A stretch of DNA of 64,000 nt from Thiobacillus sp. 63-78 (GTDB taxonomy: Bacteria; Pseudomonadota; Gammaproteobacteria; Burkholderiales; Thiobacillaceae), in assembly GCA_001899765.1 (NCBI GenBank), contig MKWM01000012.1, forward strand, positions 1-64,000, in the 5' to 3' direction. The position numbers and the translations under genes were made by a program. Shown here piece after piece: positions 38,344-48,501 of this stretch (position 1 is the first letter of the stretch; each line of letters begins with the position of its first letter). Under the pieces are notes generated by a model. The model saw only the letters and a list, made by a program, of their open reading frames with translations, made no database searches and was not told where the DNA came from.

Positions 38344-39066
38344 CTATGGACCGTCTTTTCTGAACAGGTCGACCCGGATGGGAATATGAAGCGTAGCGCC
38401 GTCGGCTGACAGGTGGCGATTGAATTCCGATCGCACGTCCTCGTACAGTGCCGGGGAGATCTGGTGGTCAGTGTGGGTGACCTTGATAGTCCGGTTCTCG
38501 AACTGGCCGAAATCATCGAAATGAACAGGCTGCTGAAAGAAAGTCTGCCCCATGAGGGACAGGCGCTGCGTCGAAACGGCTTTCACCTCTGCGGCAAAGG
38601 CAGCCTCCCTGACCATTCTCTCGTCGTGGAACAGCCGGATGATCTCGTTGAAGTCGCCGGCGTAGACGGGCTCGGAAATGTAGGCCATGCCACCCGGCTT
38701 CAATACTCTGCGGATTTCTGAGAAGACGTCGTCCATCCGCTCGAGCGGGACGTGATGCAGCGACTTGAACATCAGCACGATATCGACGCTTGAGTCGTCC
38801 ACCGGAATGTCCTCTGCGCCGCCAAATTCGAATTGGACGTTGTCCGGCTTTTCCGCGGACTGATTCTCGGCGAGCTGCCGGGTGTCCACCTCCAGCGCAA
38901 GCACCGATGCGGCCGTCCGGGCGATCAGGCGGGTCTTGTCGGCCTTGCCGCAACCGAGTTCGAGCACTTTCGCGCCAGGCAGGGGCAGAAGTTCGTCGAG
39001 GATGTCCGCCTCGTCGGCCACGCGGACGGGGTTCGGGTCGGCAATGCGCATGTCGTCGGCTTGCAT
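38344..39066 (-). CDS. Class I SAM-dependent methyltransferase
   Basis: A 240-residue methyltransferase of Methyltransf_11 type. Motif I is VLELGCGKADKTRLIA, followed by FEFGGAEDIPVDDSSVDIVL and LKSLHHVP-like and VLKPGGMAYISEP segments. The substrate cannot be told. The frame is open to 39234, but the methyltransferase part begins after MQADDMRIADPN, so the ATG at 39066 is chosen. It is convergent with the S4 gene, with 34 bases between them, and on the same strand as mutS. Confidence 0.85.
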   Translation of the reverse strand: MQADDMRIADPNPVRVADEADILDELLPLPGAKVLELGCGKADKTRLIARTAASVLALEVDTRQLAENQSAEKPDNVQFEFGGAEDIPVDDSSVDIVLMFKSLHHVPLERMDDVFSEIRRVLKPGGMAYISEPVYAGDFNEIIRLFHDERMVREAAFAAEVKAVSTQRLSLMGQTFFQQPVHFDDFGQFENRTIKVTHTDHQISPALYEDVRSEFNRHLSADGATLHIPIRVDLFRKDGP

Positions 39067-39125
39067 ATCAGGATCTCGTTGCGGGAATTCGCTTGGGCGT
39101 GCGGCCCGGATTGGCCCGCCGCGAT

Positions 39126-39413
39126 TCACAGAAAACAGAAAGTATAGCGTCCCGAATCGAATTCCACCGCCAGCCGTGCGCCGCGGTTCAGCGCATAATC
39201 CCAGGAACCCTTGGTGGCGCAGCCCTCGTGGCATTCGCTGACTCCGGCCGGCGATTCGAGGTCGCGTTCGCGGTCGTACCAGCTCAACAGCATGGCGTCT
39301 TCGTCCAGTTGTTGCCGCGAGATGGCCGTCGCCAGCTTCAGCGCGGCGTTGAAATCGAGGCCGAGTTCCGTGGTGTCGAGCCGCAGTGTCTTCATGGTGT
39401 TCGAAGCCTTCAT
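39126..39413 (-). CDS. Small conserved protein downstream of mutS, function unknown
   Basis: A 95-residue soluble protein; starting at the internal ATG (39395) it would be 89 residues. It has an acidic N-terminal half ([17 protein letters not shown]), [16 protein letters not shown], a cysteine-containing [12 protein letters not shown] and a C-terminal RYTFCFL. I do not recognise a named function with confidence; small proteins of this pattern appear in other betaproteobacteria. The ATG overlaps the mutS stop (ATGA), so it is likely translated from the mutS mRNA. Confidence 0.65.
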   Translation of the reverse strand: MKASNTMKTLRLDTTELGLDFNAALKLATAISRQQLDEDAMLLSWYDRERDLESPAGVSECHEGCATKGSWDYALNRGARLAVEFDSGRYTFCFL

Positions 39414-41968
39414 GATTGGGAGCCAGTTTGTGTTTTCAGGGCGTAGAGCATATCGAGCGCCGCCTTCGGCGTGAGCGCGTCGAGGTCCAGTTCGCGCAAC
39501 TGCTCGAGCACAGGATGGGGCGGCGGGGCGTCGCTGGGGAGATGGGCGGCGAACAGGTCGCCCTGCGGGCCGGGCTGCAACTGCGCGTCCTCGAGTTGGC
39601 GCAGGTGGCGTCGCGCCGCGTGGATCACGGGATTGGGCACGCCGGCGAGGCGGGCGACCTGGATGCCGTAGCTCTGCGAGGCCGGGCCTTCTTCCACCGC
39701 GTGCAGGAACACCAGGTCAGCACCATGCTCCCTGGCATCGAGATGCACATTGGCGAGTTGACGGAATTCCTGCGCCAGTTGGGTCAGCTCGAAATAGTGG
39801 GTGGCGAACAGGGTGAACGCGCGGGTGGCGGTCACCAGGTGGCGCGCCACGGCCCAGGCCAGCGCGAGGCCGTCGAAAGTGGACGTGCCGCGGCCGATCT
39901 CGTCGAGCAGCACGAGACTGTTCACGCTGGCATTGTTCAGGATGTGCGCGGTCTCGGTCATCTCGACCATGAAGGTCGAGCGTCCACCGGCCAGATCGTC
40001 GGATGCGCCGATGCGGGTGAAAATCTGATCCACGTCGCCAATCTTCGCCGTACTGGCGGGTACCCACAGACCACAACAGGCCATGAGCGTGATCAGCGCC
40101 ACTTGCCGCATATAGGTCGATTTGCCGCCCATGTTGGGTCCGGTGATCAACAGCATCTGCCGGCTGCGGCTGAGCGCCACATCGTTGGGAATGAAGTGAT
40201 CGACCTGCGCTTCGACCACCGGATGGCGGCCGCCTCGAATGAGGATTCCCGGCTCGCTGGCGTAGTCGGGGGCGCACAGCTTCAGCGCGACGGTACGCTC
40301 GGCCTGGCTTGCCAGCACGTCGATCCCGGCCACTGCGGCGGCAATCGAAAGCAGGCCCGGCACATGCGGCGACAAGCTGTCGAGCAATGCCTCGAACAAG
40401 GTCTTTTCGCGCGCCAGCGCACGCCCCTGCGCCGATAGCGCCTTGTCTTCGAAGGCTTTCAGTTCGGGGGTGATATAGCGTTCGGCGTTCTTCAGTGTCT
40501 GGCGACGGCGATAATCGTCGGGAACATTGTCCGACTGGGCGCGCCCGACCTCGATATAGAAACCGTGCACTTTGTTGTATTCGACCTTGAGGGAAGCGAT
40601 GCCGCTGCGTGCGCGTTCACGAGCTTCCAGCTCCAGCAGAAATGTCCCGGCGTCGCGCGTCAGGGCCCGCAGTTCATCGAGTTCCGCATCGTAGCCGTCG
40701 GCGATTACGCCGCCTTCGCGCAGCACACTGGCAGGTTCGGGCTGGACGGCGCGGGTGAGCAGGGCGTGCAGATCGGGGGGGATGGCGAGTGCCATACTTA
40801 GTTCAGATAGCCATGAACGGTCATCGGGCAGCAGCGCGGCGAACCGGGGCAGCAGCGCCAGCGTATCGCGCAGGCTGGAAAGATCACGCGGCCGCGCATT
40901 TTTCAGGGCGATGCGGCCGCTGATCCGTTCCACGTCGGCGCAAGCTTTGAGCGACTGATGGAGCGCGGCGGCGATGTCCGGCAACCCGGCCAGCGTGCCG
41001 ATGGCGTCACGCCGCTTGGCCAGCGTTTCGCGGTCGCGCAGCGGATGGTGCAGCCAGTGGCGCAGCAGGCGCGTACCCATGCCGGTGGCCGTGGTGTCGA
41101 GTACGGACAGCAGGGTCGGCGCCGCTTCGCCGCGCAGGGTTTCGGTGAGTTCAAGATTGTGCCGGGTGGCCGCGTCAAGCTGCACGAAATCGCTGTCGCG
41201 CTCTGCGCGAATCGACTGGATATGCGGCAATGCGGTGCGCTGCGTGCTCTGGATGTAATCGAGCAGGGCGCCCGCGGCGGCAATCGCCCGAGGCAGATCC
41301 GCCACGCCGAAGCCGATCAGGTCGCGGCTGCCGAACTGCTGCGCCAGGCGGGTCTGCGCGCCGAGCGTGTCGAATTGCCATGGTGCCAGCCGGCGGACTG
41401 CGCAGGCAGTCTCTGCAAGGACGAAATCGTCGGGCGCCAGGATTTCCGCTGGCCGTACTCGCGCCAGCAAGGCAGACAGCCCGGCGGGGTCGGTCTCGGC
41501 GATCTGGAAGCGCCCGGCGGCGAGATTGAGCCATGCCACACCGATGGATTCCGTGCCCGCCGCCACGGCAAGAATCAGGGTGTCGCGTGTCTCGTCCAGC
41601 AGGCTCGAATCGGTCAGCGTGCCGGGTGTCACGATCCGCGCGATCTGGCGTTCGACGGGGCCTTTGCTGGTGGCGGGGTCGCCGACCTGCTCGGCGATCA
41701 CCACCGATTCGCCCAGCTTCAGAAGCCGCGCAAGATATTGTTCGGCGCTGTGATACGGCACACCGGCCATCTTGATCGGATGGCCGGCAGACGCGCCGCG
41801 CGTCGTGAGCGTGATGTTGAGCAGTCGGGCCGCCTTTTCCGCATCGTCGAAAAACAGCTCGTAGAAATCGCCCATGCGGTAGAACAGCAGCATGTCGGGA
41901 TGTTGTGACTTGATGCCGAGGTACTGCTGCATCATGGGCGTGTGCTTGGATAAGTCTATGTTATTCAT
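39410..41968 (-). CDS. mutS: DNA mismatch repair protein MutS
   Basis: MutS recognises mismatches and small loops and recruits MutL. The 852-residue protein has the mismatch-contacting FYELFFDDA motif (about residue 35), connector, lever and clamp domains, and the C-terminal ATPase: Walker [16 protein letters not shown], Walker [17 protein letters not shown] and the [10 protein letters not shown] region. The ATG at 41968 is preferred to a TTG at 41977. Length matches E. coli MutS (853). Confidence 0.98.
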   Translation of the reverse strand: MNNIDLSKHTPMMQQYLGIKSQHPDMLLFYRMGDFYELFFDDAEKAARLLNITLTTRGASAGHPIKMAGVPYHSAEQYLARLLKLGESVVIAEQVGDPATSKGPVERQIARIVTPGTLTDSSLLDETRDTLILAVAAGTESIGVAWLNLAAGRFQIAETDPAGLSALLARVRPAEILAPDDFVLAETACAVRRLAPWQFDTLGAQTRLAQQFGSRDLIGFGVADLPRAIAAAGALLDYIQSTQRTALPHIQSIRAERDSDFVQLDAATRHNLELTETLRGEAAPTLLSVLDTTATGMGTRLLRHWLHHPLRDRETLAKRRDAIGTLAGLPDIAAALHQSLKACADVERISGRIALKNARPRDLSSLRDTLALLPRFAALLPDDRSWLSELSMALAIPPDLHALLTRAVQPEPASVLREGGVIADGYDAELDELRALTRDAGTFLLELEARERARSGIASLKVEYNKVHGFYIEVGRAQSDNVPDDYRRRQTLKNAERYITPELKAFEDKALSAQGRALAREKTLFEALLDSLSPHVPGLLSIAAAVAGIDVLASQAERTVALKLCAPDYASEPGILIRGGRHPVVEAQVDHFIPNDVALSRSRQMLLITGPNMGGKSTYMRQVALITLMACCGLWVPASTAKIGDVDQIFTRIGASDDLAGGRSTFMVEMTETAHILNNASVNSLVLLDEIGRGTSTFDGLALAWAVARHLVTATRAFTLFATHYFELTQLAQEFRQLANVHLDAREHGADLVFLHAVEEGPASQSYGIQVARLAGVPNPVIHAARRHLRQLEDAQLQPGPQGDLFAAHLPSDAPPPHPVLEQLRELDLDALTPKAALDMLYALKTQTGSQS

Positions 41969-41993
41969 ATTTATCAATAGCTTATCGAATCAT

Positions 41994-42023
41994 AGTGTAA
42001 TTATTTTGGCAAATTTTGGGCAA
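41994..42023 (-). promoter_or_regulatory. Possible mutS promoter
   Basis: Read on the minus strand, TTGCCC (42018-42023) and TACACT (41994-41999) have an 18-bp spacer. The predicted start site would be about 20 nt upstream of the mutS ATG at 41968. The surroundings are AT-rich. Moderate support only. Confidence 0.4.
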
Positions 42024-42262
42024 TTTGAACGAGTTTTTTCATCCCCAGCCAGATGCGCCCCAGATCTCTGAGGGACTCCGAATCTATCCAGCGGCCATAG
42101 ACTTTCACGAGCATCGAGTATCCATCTGCGCCGCCATCATCACTCTTCCGAAATTACTCCTGATTGTTTTTGTCGCCGGCTTGTTGCTTGCGTTTTCTCG
42201 TCCGGTCTTGAGCTTGAACAGTTCAAACCGAATCGCCCCGGGTTTCGTGGAGGCCATTTGGT
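42024..42262. other. Intergenic sequence with a probable IS3 terminal end
   Basis: No gene is seen. Near 42228-42250 the sequence CGCCCCGGGTTTCGTGGAGG resembles the end motif of certain IS3-family elements and lies just outside the transposase remnant that follows. The matching opposite end is not found on the other side of the remnant. Confidence 0.45.
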
Positions 42263-42647
42263 TTAAGTACAGGCCGGTGATTTGGCCTTCTCGGCGAGTT
42301 GCCGGTAGTAGTTTGCCTCAGCTTCGGCCGGCGGGATATAGCCGATGGGTTCGAGCAGCCGGACGTGGTTGAACCACGCCACCCACTCAAGCGTAGCCAG
42401 TTCGACCGCTTCCCGCGTCTTCCATGGGCCGCGTCGGTGGATCCTTGTTCTCGCGCTCCAAAGTCTTGAGGCGTTCGCGCTCATCGCTGGTGACGCCATC
42501 GCGCACGCCGGTGTCGATCTCGTGCTTGCGCACCCAGTCATGCAAGGTTTGCGAAACACAGCCGATCTTCGGGGCGATGGATTCGATCGCCGCCCACAAC
42601 GACGGATATCGATTTGTGCAGCCCCGGCGCATAGCCTGTCCACGCAT
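42263..42647 (-). pseudogene. Internally deleted IS3-family transposase (orfA/orfB fusion remnant)
   Basis: Read on the minus strand, 42612 to about 42441 encodes the middle of an IS3 OrfA ([47 protein letters not shown]). It then jumps, in another frame, to the C-terminus of OrfB ([36 protein letters not shown]) ending at 42263. The OrfA N-terminus, the OrfA end and nearly all of OrfB, including the catalytic residues, are missing. The element is dead. It marks the junction between mutS and the defence genes. Confidence 0.88.
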
Positions 42648-42655
42648 CCCAACTC

Positions 42656-42694
42656 ATACGCAAAAACCTTGGATTTGTGTCGGTTTTTGCATAT
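42656..42694. promoter_or_regulatory. Inverted-repeat operator upstream of abiEi
   Basis: ATACGCAAAAACC (42656-42668) and GGTTTTTGCATAT (42682-42694) are inverted copies with 12 of 13 positions matching. The arms bracket the -35 hexamer and enter the -10 of the abiE promoter. AbiEi proteins of other bacteria bind inverted repeats in their own promoter and repress it; the same is inferred here. Confidence 0.7.
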
Positions 42695-42697
42695 GAT
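42669..42697 (+). promoter_or_regulatory. abiE promoter, predicted leaderless start
   Basis: TTGGAT (42669-42674) and TATGAT (42692-42697) are spaced by 17 bp. Six bases after the -10 comes the abiEi ATG at 42704, so the transcript is predicted to start at or within a base or two of the start codon. No Shine-Dalgarno precedes this ATG, which agrees with a leaderless mRNA. Confidence 0.65.
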
Positions 42698-42703
42698 CCG
42701 GGA

Positions 42704-43522
42704 ATGGCTTCCCTTGATCAATTCGTTGATGACCGGCTTCTCCATGGTCGTGCGCACTTCAACCGCGAAGAGGCGCTGGCTGCGGTCGGCCTGAATCCTG
42801 ATGGCCTGACCGCCGCGATCACCCGGCTGGTAAAAAAACAGCGGCTGGCCAACCCTCGCCATGGCTTCTATTTGATCCTGCGTCCCGAGGACCAGATGGC
42901 CGGCGCCCCCGATCCCGTGCGCTGGATCGATCCATTGATGAAGTACCAGGGTCTCGACTATCGTATCTCGCTGCTGCGAGCTGCGACGTTCCACGGTTCA
43001 TCGCACCAGGCTGCCATGGTTTTTCAGGTGGTTGTGCCCAAGCAGTTGCGGGACTTCGAAATTGGACGCCACCGCCTCCAGTTTCTCTACCAGACCCCCA
43101 AGGCCTTCGCAAAGCTCAATCAACCCGATTGGCTCGACCGGATGAAGAGTGATGCCGGTTTTGCCCAGGTGGCCGGCGTCGAGCTGACGTTGCTGGATTG
43201 CGCACGCTACTTCCACAAGGCCACCGGTATCAATGGGGTTGCGCAGGTCGCCAAGGACATTGGAGCCAAGGCCGAGCCGCGTGCGCTTGCCAAAGCGGCC
43301 GCTGCCTATGAAAACTCGTCCGTGCGACGACTGGGCTACCTGCTCGAACGGGCAGGGCACACGCGCCAAGCCAACGCACTGGAGCCCTTCGTCAAGAAAG
43401 TCAAGACGGCGGTGCCGCTGGATCCTTCCGTCAAGCCTTTCATTGAATCCCTTTCCAGGCTTCACCAGAAAGATGCCAGGTGGAAGCTCGTAATCAATGA
43501 GCCTGTGGAGATCGATTTTTGA
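42704..43522 (+). CDS. abiEi: AbiEi antitoxin / transcriptional repressor
   Basis: The 272-residue antitoxin of a type IV toxin-antitoxin and abortive-infection pair. The N-terminal winged-helix part (about 1-75) includes DGLTAAITRLVKKQRLANPR and HGFYLIL; the C-terminal antitoxin domain includes DYRISLLRAATFHGSSHQA, FQVVVPKQLR and ELTLLDCARYF. AbiEi neutralises AbiEii and represses the operon. An in-frame GTG at 42677 would place the promoter inside the gene, so the ATG at 42704 is chosen. The stop overlaps the start of the toxin gene. Confidence 0.9.
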   Translation: MASLDQFVDDRLLHGRAHFNREEALAAVGLNPDGLTAAITRLVKKQRLANPRHGFYLILRPEDQMAGAPDPVRWIDPLMKYQGLDYRISLLRAATFHGSSHQAAMVFQVVVPKQLRDFEIGRHRLQFLYQTPKAFAKLNQPDWLDRMKSDAGFAQVAGVELTLLDCARYFHKATGINGVAQVAKDIGAKAEPRALAKAAAAYENSSVRRLGYLLERAGHTRQANALEPFVKKVKTAVPLDPSVKPFIESLSRLHQKDARWKLVINEPVEIDF

Positions 43523-44388
43523 TTCCGAGTGCCTACATCCAGGCCTGGGGCACGCAAGCCCCTTGGCCCGACGCGCGGCAGATCGAACAGGACCTGATTA
43601 TCAGCCGCGCGTTGTGCGACCTGTTCAACGCGCCGATGCTGAAAGACAAGATCGCTTTCCGTGGTGGCACCGCGATCAACAAACTGCTGTTCAAGCAGCC
43701 CCTGCGCTATTCGGAAGATATCGATCTGGTGCAGACGCAAGCGGAGTCCATCGGCGCGACGGTCGATGCGATCCGCGAAGCCCTGTCATGGCTCGGCAAG
43801 TGCAATCGCGAGCAGGCGGGGCATTCGATGCACCTGGTGTTCAAGTTCACGCCCGAAGCTGACCCGCAGACGACGCTGAAGCTCAAGGTTGAGATCAATA
43901 CCCGTGAGCATGAACATCTGCTCGGCATCAAGTCGTATCCCTTCGCGGTGAAAAGCGACTGGTACCAGGGCGAGACCGAGATCGCGTCCTTCGAACCCGA
44001 GGAACTGTTCGGCACCAAACTGCGCGCATTACTGCAGCGACGCAAGAACCGCGACCTCTTCGACCTGCATCACGGACTCGACCAGCTCGCCATGGATCGG
44101 GGCAAGCTCATCGCCTGTTTCGAACACTACCTTGCGCTTGAAGGCAAACCCATCACGCGTGCCGTCGCCGAGCAGCGTATGCTGGAAAAGCTCACGCGCA
44201 GCCTGATCGAGGACATCGCGCCATTACTACCGGCCGGCGTCCGCTTCAACGACGACGATGCGATGCAGGCTTTCGAGCGCGTCTGGAAGGAACTCATCGT
44301 CCGCATCAAAGGCGATGCGTGGAAGCTGACCGACAAAGTGCTCGAAGAACTGCGCGCAAAGAAATATCCCGGCCTGTTGAGCCGGTAA
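43519..44388 (+). CDS. abiEii: AbiEii nucleotidyltransferase toxin
   Basis: A 289-residue nucleotidyltransferase toxin starting at a TTG that overlaps the abiEi stop (TTGA). The catalytic motif is FRGGTAINKLLF followed by RYSEDIDLVQ, and downstream are GTKLRALLQRRKNRDLFDL and KLKVEIN. AbiEii-type enzymes use nucleotides to modify a cellular target (in related toxins, tRNA) and stop growth during phage infection. All main motifs are intact, so the pair looks functional. Confidence 0.92.
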   Translation: MIPSAYIQAWGTQAPWPDARQIEQDLIISRALCDLFNAPMLKDKIAFRGGTAINKLLFKQPLRYSEDIDLVQTQAESIGATVDAIREALSWLGKCNREQAGHSMHLVFKFTPEADPQTTLKLKVEINTREHEHLLGIKSYPFAVKSDWYQGETEIASFEPEELFGTKLRALLQRRKNRDLFDLHHGLDQLAMDRGKLIACFEHYLALEGKPITRAVAEQRMLEKLTRSLIEDIAPLLPAGVRFNDDDAMQAFERVWKELIVRIKGDAWKLTDKVLEELRAKKYPGLLSR

Positions 44389-44477
44389 CCGATTTGGCGA
44401 TAGCTGTCGATCAACGCAGTTGGACGAAGCCGATCCCTGTATCATTTACCTTGACCCGTACGTTTGAGGCCTCTCAA

Positions 44478-44918
44478 TTGTCGAACATCGCATCCGTTCT
44501 CAAGGAAGAAATCGCCCGACTCGTCCGCAGGCAGTTACGCGGCGAAACCGAAAACCTCAAGAAGGCATCGAGCCGTTATCGCGCCGATATCGCCGCTTTG
44601 AAGCGGCGCATCGAGGCCTTGGAAAAGCAGATATCCCGCCTCGAAAAAATGTTGCCGAAGAAGGCCGCGCCTATCGCCGACGGGGAATCCGAAACGAAAC
44701 TGAGATTCAAGCCGCAAGGTGTGCGTGCGCAGCGGACGCGGCTCGGACTGTCCGCGCCGGAGATGGGAGCGCTGGTGGGTGTCTCCGCCCAAACCATATA
44801 CAACTGGGAAACCGGCACGTCGCGCCCAAGGGCCGAGCAGCTCGCCGTCATCGCGGCCGTCAGGAAGATGGGCAAGCGCGAGGTCAAGGCACGGCTTGAC
44901 CAGTTGCGAGCGGAGTGA
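44478..44918 (+). CDS. XRE-family HTH protein with coiled-coil N-terminus
   Basis: A 146-residue protein if it starts at the TTG at 44478, which has GAGG eight nt upstream; the frame is open back to 44319. Residues 1-60 form a charged helical region (LKEEIARLVRRQLRGE, DIAALKRRIEALEKQI). A Cro/C1-type HTH lies at about 78-130 (RTRLGLSAPEMGALVGVSAQ, TIYNWETG). It probably binds DNA as a coiled-coil multimer. It follows abiEii by 89 nt on the same strand and could be a third gene of that locus or an independent regulator. No known partner is identified. Confidence 0.72.
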   Translation: MSNIASVLKEEIARLVRRQLRGETENLKKASSRYRADIAALKRRIEALEKQISRLEKMLPKKAAPIADGESETKLRFKPQGVRAQRTRLGLSAPEMGALVGVSAQTIYNWETGTSRPRAEQLAVIAAVRKMGKREVKARLDQLRAE

Positions 44919-45266
44919 TGGACCAGCACCGCCGCTCCTCCGCCGTACGAGAACCGCCATACCCTGGGAGCCCTGAAGGATCTCTTCGCCGACAGGACCA
45001 TCTAGGAACGCGTCGAGTACGAGAATGATATTGCGAACGGGTTCGGGCACCTTGGCCGGCCCGCGCTGACCACAGAGGTTGCGGCGGTCGACAATCCAGG
45101 CATGGCAGGCAGGTCGTCGGCCAATCCTGTCCTTGGCCTAATGCGCTGAATTCGGCAGCAATCCGTCGCCTACCCGTCGTTCAGTCGTTGACCACGGCAT
45201 AAGGCGCGTGGACGCAGCCCGCGAACCCGACGGCTGAATGCCGAAGGGAATTGGCTTGATTGGCCC
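44919..45266. other. Gap between the XRE gene and the CBASS operon end
   Basis: About 350 bases. No frame shows a recognisable domain. Short stretches read like degraded coding sequence (for example ALKDLFADRTI on the plus strand just after 44918), but nothing can be assigned. The CBASS operon on the other strand ends at 45267 without a clear hairpin-plus-T-run terminator. Confidence 0.4.
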
Positions 45267-45734
45267 CTATTCCACAGGGGTAAGCACCGAGCCGCGGCCT
45301 GACGTCGGCACCAACTCGACATACAGAGTTTTTCGCCCGACGATGACAGCAAGCAATGGCCTTTTGTCCCGACGCGTCGCTGATAACTGGTTCCATTCCG
45401 ATCTGTCGAGACCAGAAGGATGGGGATAGTCTTCCGGATGGGTGTGCCATTCGCCCAAGTAGCGAATAGTTCCCTGACTCGTCGCCCATCGGGACAGGGC
45501 GATGGCTTCATGACCAAACGGCATCCGCTCGAACAGGTAGCGAAACCGTCTATCCCAGGCCGTGGGAATCGTCGCTTGCTTGATGAGCATATGGCCTCCA
45601 TGAACCGAACCGAGCAGAATTCCTCCACCTTCGCAGTCGGCATCACTGGCCTGAACATGCAGACGGAACGTCTCCAGCGTAGCCGTCGAGAAATGCAGCA
45701 GCATTCTTTTGTCGTTGGTCGCCCATGAACTCAT
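45267..45734 (-). CDS. cap3: CBASS JAB/JAMM isopeptidase Cap3
   Basis: A 155-residue metalloprotease of the JAB/JAMM family. The zinc site is complete: Glu in DCEGGGILLG, and the His-His-Ser-Asp set in GEWHTHPEDYPHPSGLD. In type II CBASS, Cap3 reverses the conjugation made by Cap2 on the cyclase. The ATG at 45734 overlaps the cap2 stop (ATGA); an ATG at 45752 is the alternative. Last gene of the operon. Confidence 0.92.
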   Translation of the reverse strand: MSSWATNDKRMLLHFSTATLETFRLHVQASDADCEGGGILLGSVHGGHMLIKQATIPTAWDRRFRYLFERMPFGHEAIALSRWATSQGTIRYLGEWHTHPEDYPHPSGLDRSEWNQLSATRRDKRPLLAVIVGRKTLYVELVPTSGRGSVLTPVE

Positions 45735-47362
45735 GAATTGCATAGGGGACATTCCGGATCTCGAAGTGGGTCGCAGTCGGGCGTGGCAAGCTGATGGGCG
45801 CGGTCGACCATCCGGGTTCGCAATGCAGGGGAATAGATGCCGTTGACCCAGTCAAGTGTCATCTCAGCGCCTAGGCTGGCGGCATGCACCGACACCGAAG
45901 CGGGAAATGGCACGTACAAGCCCTCGCACCCATGCCCCGCCAAGATGGCAGGAAGAGGATCTATGGTGGAACGGAGTTCGCCTCTTCTGTTGCTATGCCA
46001 CAGGCATCGATAGCACGCACCAGATGCGTTCGTCTTCAGGAGCGCACGGACAGCCGTTCCCGGCCCCTCGATCCAGACCGAAAGCATAGGTGTCTGGGGC
46101 GCATAGTGCCCGCAAAGCCAATGCCCGAGGGATTCTTCTCCGGTGGCATCGACGAGCAGGTCCAGCTCTCCTAATTGGGCTTGCCTGACGTCCACGGGGA
46201 TGGCACGAATATTGGCAGCCGGCGCCAAACGACGGAGCTCTTTCGCCATGGCCTCTGCTTTGTTCAACAGCAGGTCCGGAAATCCCAGGCGATGACGCCC
46301 GATGTTTTGCGGAAGAAGACTATCAAAATCCACAAGCGTAAGTTTTCCACCGCATGTTCCTGCCCCGGCCTTGACCAGCATATCCGACAGATATCCGCCG
46401 ATCGTGCCGCAACCCACAATCGCAATTTTTTTACCTGCCAGCGTCTTTGACTTGGGCATGTTCCGCTGGGCGAGATATCGATCGTCGATTCTGACCACCG
46501 AGGTTGGTATTACGCTCAATCCATAGCTCGGATCCCCGCGATCTGCGAGCTTGTTCTTCTGGACTGGACGTTGGCGGTCGTAGAGAACCGCGAAGCCATA
46601 GGTCATCAACGGCGATTCGATGATGATCAGGACTCCGTTGGCCTTTTTTCTTTCCCCCTCCTTGATGCGCTCATGAATCTTGCGCCGGCAGCGAGGGTCA
46701 AGGGTGCTTTGCCACGCCAAGATGTCCCCAACTGTTTTAGGGGGCCAATGGCTGGTCAGAGGGCGGGGTTGAGCCCTCGTCTTTACCCTGTAAGTCAGCA
46801 CCGTTCTGTCGGTGACTTGGTAGCCGAGCGACTTCAGTTTTTCAGTTGTTCGACCTTCGTTGTCGGTGACGAAACACAAAGGGCTCCCATTGGCCTGCGC
46901 GACTATGCAGCTCTGTCGCCCTAAATCCTCGCCTTGCAGATCCACGAAACAATGCCAGCCGTGCCAGTAGGCGAAGAACTCTTCCGTGAGGTCTTCAACC
47001 ATCTCCCCCTTCATGATCTGCCCGAGCACGATGGCGGCGCGTTGCAGGCATGCCAGGGATTGCCCGACAGGATCGTAGATGTCCAGAACGACCGTGCCCT
47101 TGGCGAGATAGCAGAGCATGCCATCTGCGCCAAGATGAGGAACCGCTGCGGGCAGCTCAGGAAGGATTTCCAGCAGCCGGATGCGAGGCAAATCGAAGAA
47201 CGTGGGGTCGAGCTGGAGTTCACACGGACAACCTTGGTCCGCATGGGGCGAGGTCAGTCGCCCGTGCAGCCTGAACCAGCCATCATCCGTCTTTCCAACA
47301 AACTCGAAGCCTCGCTGCTTGAGTGCCTCGATGACGTCTGCGACCGTGGCGACGCCGCTCAT
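45731..47362 (-). CDS. cap2: CBASS E2-E1 fusion protein Cap2
   Basis: A 543-residue ubiquitin-ligase-like protein. The N-terminal half is an E2-like domain ([37 protein letters not shown], with the likely catalytic Cys in MLCYL). The C-terminal half is an E1/ThiF adenylation domain: [19 protein letters not shown] (nucleotide loop), [19 protein letters not shown], and a cysteine-bearing [11 protein letters not shown]. It attaches the C-terminus of the cyclase to a target and primes it. The start ATG at 47362 overlaps the cyclase stop (ATGA), so the frame upstream of it is ignored. Confidence 0.93.
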   Translation of the reverse strand: MSGVATVADVIEALKQRGFEFVGKTDDGWFRLHGRLTSPHADQGCPCELQLDPTFFDLPRIRLLEILPELPAAVPHLGADGMLCYLAKGTVVLDIYDPVGQSLACLQRAAIVLGQIMKGEMVEDLTEEFFAYWHGWHCFVDLQGEDLGRQSCIVAQANGSPLCFVTDNEGRTTEKLKSLGYQVTDRTVLTYRVKTRAQPRPLTSHWPPKTVGDILAWQSTLDPRCRRKIHERIKEGERKKANGVLIIIESPLMTYGFAVLYDRQRPVQKNKLADRGDPSYGLSVIPTSVVRIDDRYLAQRNMPKSKTLAGKKIAIVGCGTIGGYLSDMLVKAGAGTCGGKLTLVDFDSLLPQNIGRHRLGFPDLLLNKAEAMAKELRRLAPAANIRAIPVDVRQAQLGELDLLVDATGEESLGHWLCGHYAPQTPMLSVWIEGPGTAVRALLKTNASGACYRCLWHSNRRGELRSTIDPLPAILAGHGCEGLYVPFPASVSVHAASLGAEMTLDWVNGIYSPALRTRMVDRAHQLATPDCDPLRDPECPLCNS

Positions 47363-48501
47363 CCAGCCTTTGTTCGCCCAACAAGTTCGCTCGGACCGGC
47401 TGTGGCCGGGGCTGCGGCAATGGTGGCGGCGACGGATACCACCTTGACCCGATCCGGCTCGTTCGGAAAACGCGGGCCGAATTCGCCTTGCATCCACACG
47501 CAGGCCTGTGAAGGGCTACCGGCGCCGGTTGCTCCGCGAAGCACTTTCTCAAATTCTTCGAAAGCCCTCGCCGCTTCCTCCACACCCGCTGGGCCAAGGC
47601 GCTCCGTAAGCGATTCGGACTCGTCAACCGGGTTGTTTACTCTCCCACGCAACCGGGCGGGCAATGCGGCGACGATATCCAGCAGAGCGAGGTCGTCGCG
47701 CCTATCGCGTTTCTCGAAGAGCGGGGCCGCGGCGGCCATCAACAGGATCGAGGCGGGTCCGCCGCTGGGCCATCTCCAATCGCGAAACGCCTTCAAGTAA
47801 CGAACCACACGACGAAACTGCTCTCCCTGGCCCTCCACTTCGCCCAGAAACCACTCCTTTACTGGTCTAGGGTCAGAGGGCATCCAGTTGCATTCACGAT
47901 GGGCCAGGAGCACCTTGTCGGCGGGCAGCGCTGTCCAAGCATCCCGCTCCGCCATGTTCACCGCTTCGGTCAGCGAGTCGTAGCCATATCGCTCCATCGA
48001 AGCCTTCGCGAGCGTGACAAATTCCTCGTCTGGAATGGCGTACAAAGGAATATCAATGTGGGCGTACCCTGCAATGACGATGCGGATGCAGGTCGACTTT
48101 TCGGTGACAAGCTTCCACCGCCTTTCCTCGACCAGCGGCTTCAAGGCTTCCTCCGCAGCGGTAAAGAACACCATCGCCGCAGTGCTTGGACGCCTCGTCT
48201 GGGAGACGAAACTCATTGGCAGATAGCAGCCATCATCGACATCGGCCTGCTGAGGGTGTCGTGCCGGAGAGTTCAGCGTTTTGTAAGCCCACGACCCTTG
48301 CGTGAAGAAGCGCGGCTGCGGCACGTCTTCGGTGTACCCGCTTGCCCTAAGTACGCGGGGGATGCCTTTGCGCAGGCAGTCCCTGACGTCGGTGCGTGCG
48401 CTGGCAATCCAAGCGCGCTGCTCAGGCGTCAGATCCAACTCGTCGTGCATGCAGGATTCGGCATCAAGGGTTGTGAAGAAAAGCGGGCTCAGGTTCAGCA
48501 T
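47359..48501 (-). CDS. dncV: CBASS cGAS/DncV-like nucleotidyltransferase
   Basis: A 380-residue cyclase of the DncV (CdnA) type. The active site shows GSWAYKTLN, the metal-binding DVDDG in [15 protein letters not shown], and the third acid in [10 protein letters not shown]. DncV makes 3',3'-cGAMP in Vibrio cholerae; the product here is inferred to be similar because the neighbour is a CapV phospholipase. The C-terminus ends GRTKAG: a terminal glycine, as expected for a substrate of Cap2-mediated conjugation. The start overlaps the capV stop by seven nt. Confidence 0.93.
   Translation of the reverse strand: MLNLSPLFFTTLDAESCMHDELDLTPEQRAWIASARTDVRDCLRKGIPRVLRASGYTEDVPQPRFFTQGSWAYKTLNSPARHPQQADVDDGCYLPMSFVSQTRRPSTAAMVFFTAAEEALKPLVEERRWKLVTEKSTCIRIVIAGYAHIDIPLYAIPDEEFVTLAKASMERYGYDSLTEAVNMAERDAWTALPADKVLLAHRECNWMPSDPRPVKEWFLGEVEGQGEQFRRVVRYLKAFRDWRWPSGGPASILLMAAAAPLFEKRDRRDDLALLDIVAALPARLRGRVNNPVDESESLTERLGPAGVEEAARAFEEFEKVLRGATGAGSPSQACVWMQGEFGPRFPNEPDRVKVVSVAATIAAAPATAGPSELVGRTKAG

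Noticed and set aside
45856..47800. Plus-strand frames opposite cap2 and dncV
   Set aside because: They lie antisense to genes with complete E1, E2 and cyclase motifs and show no domain of their own.
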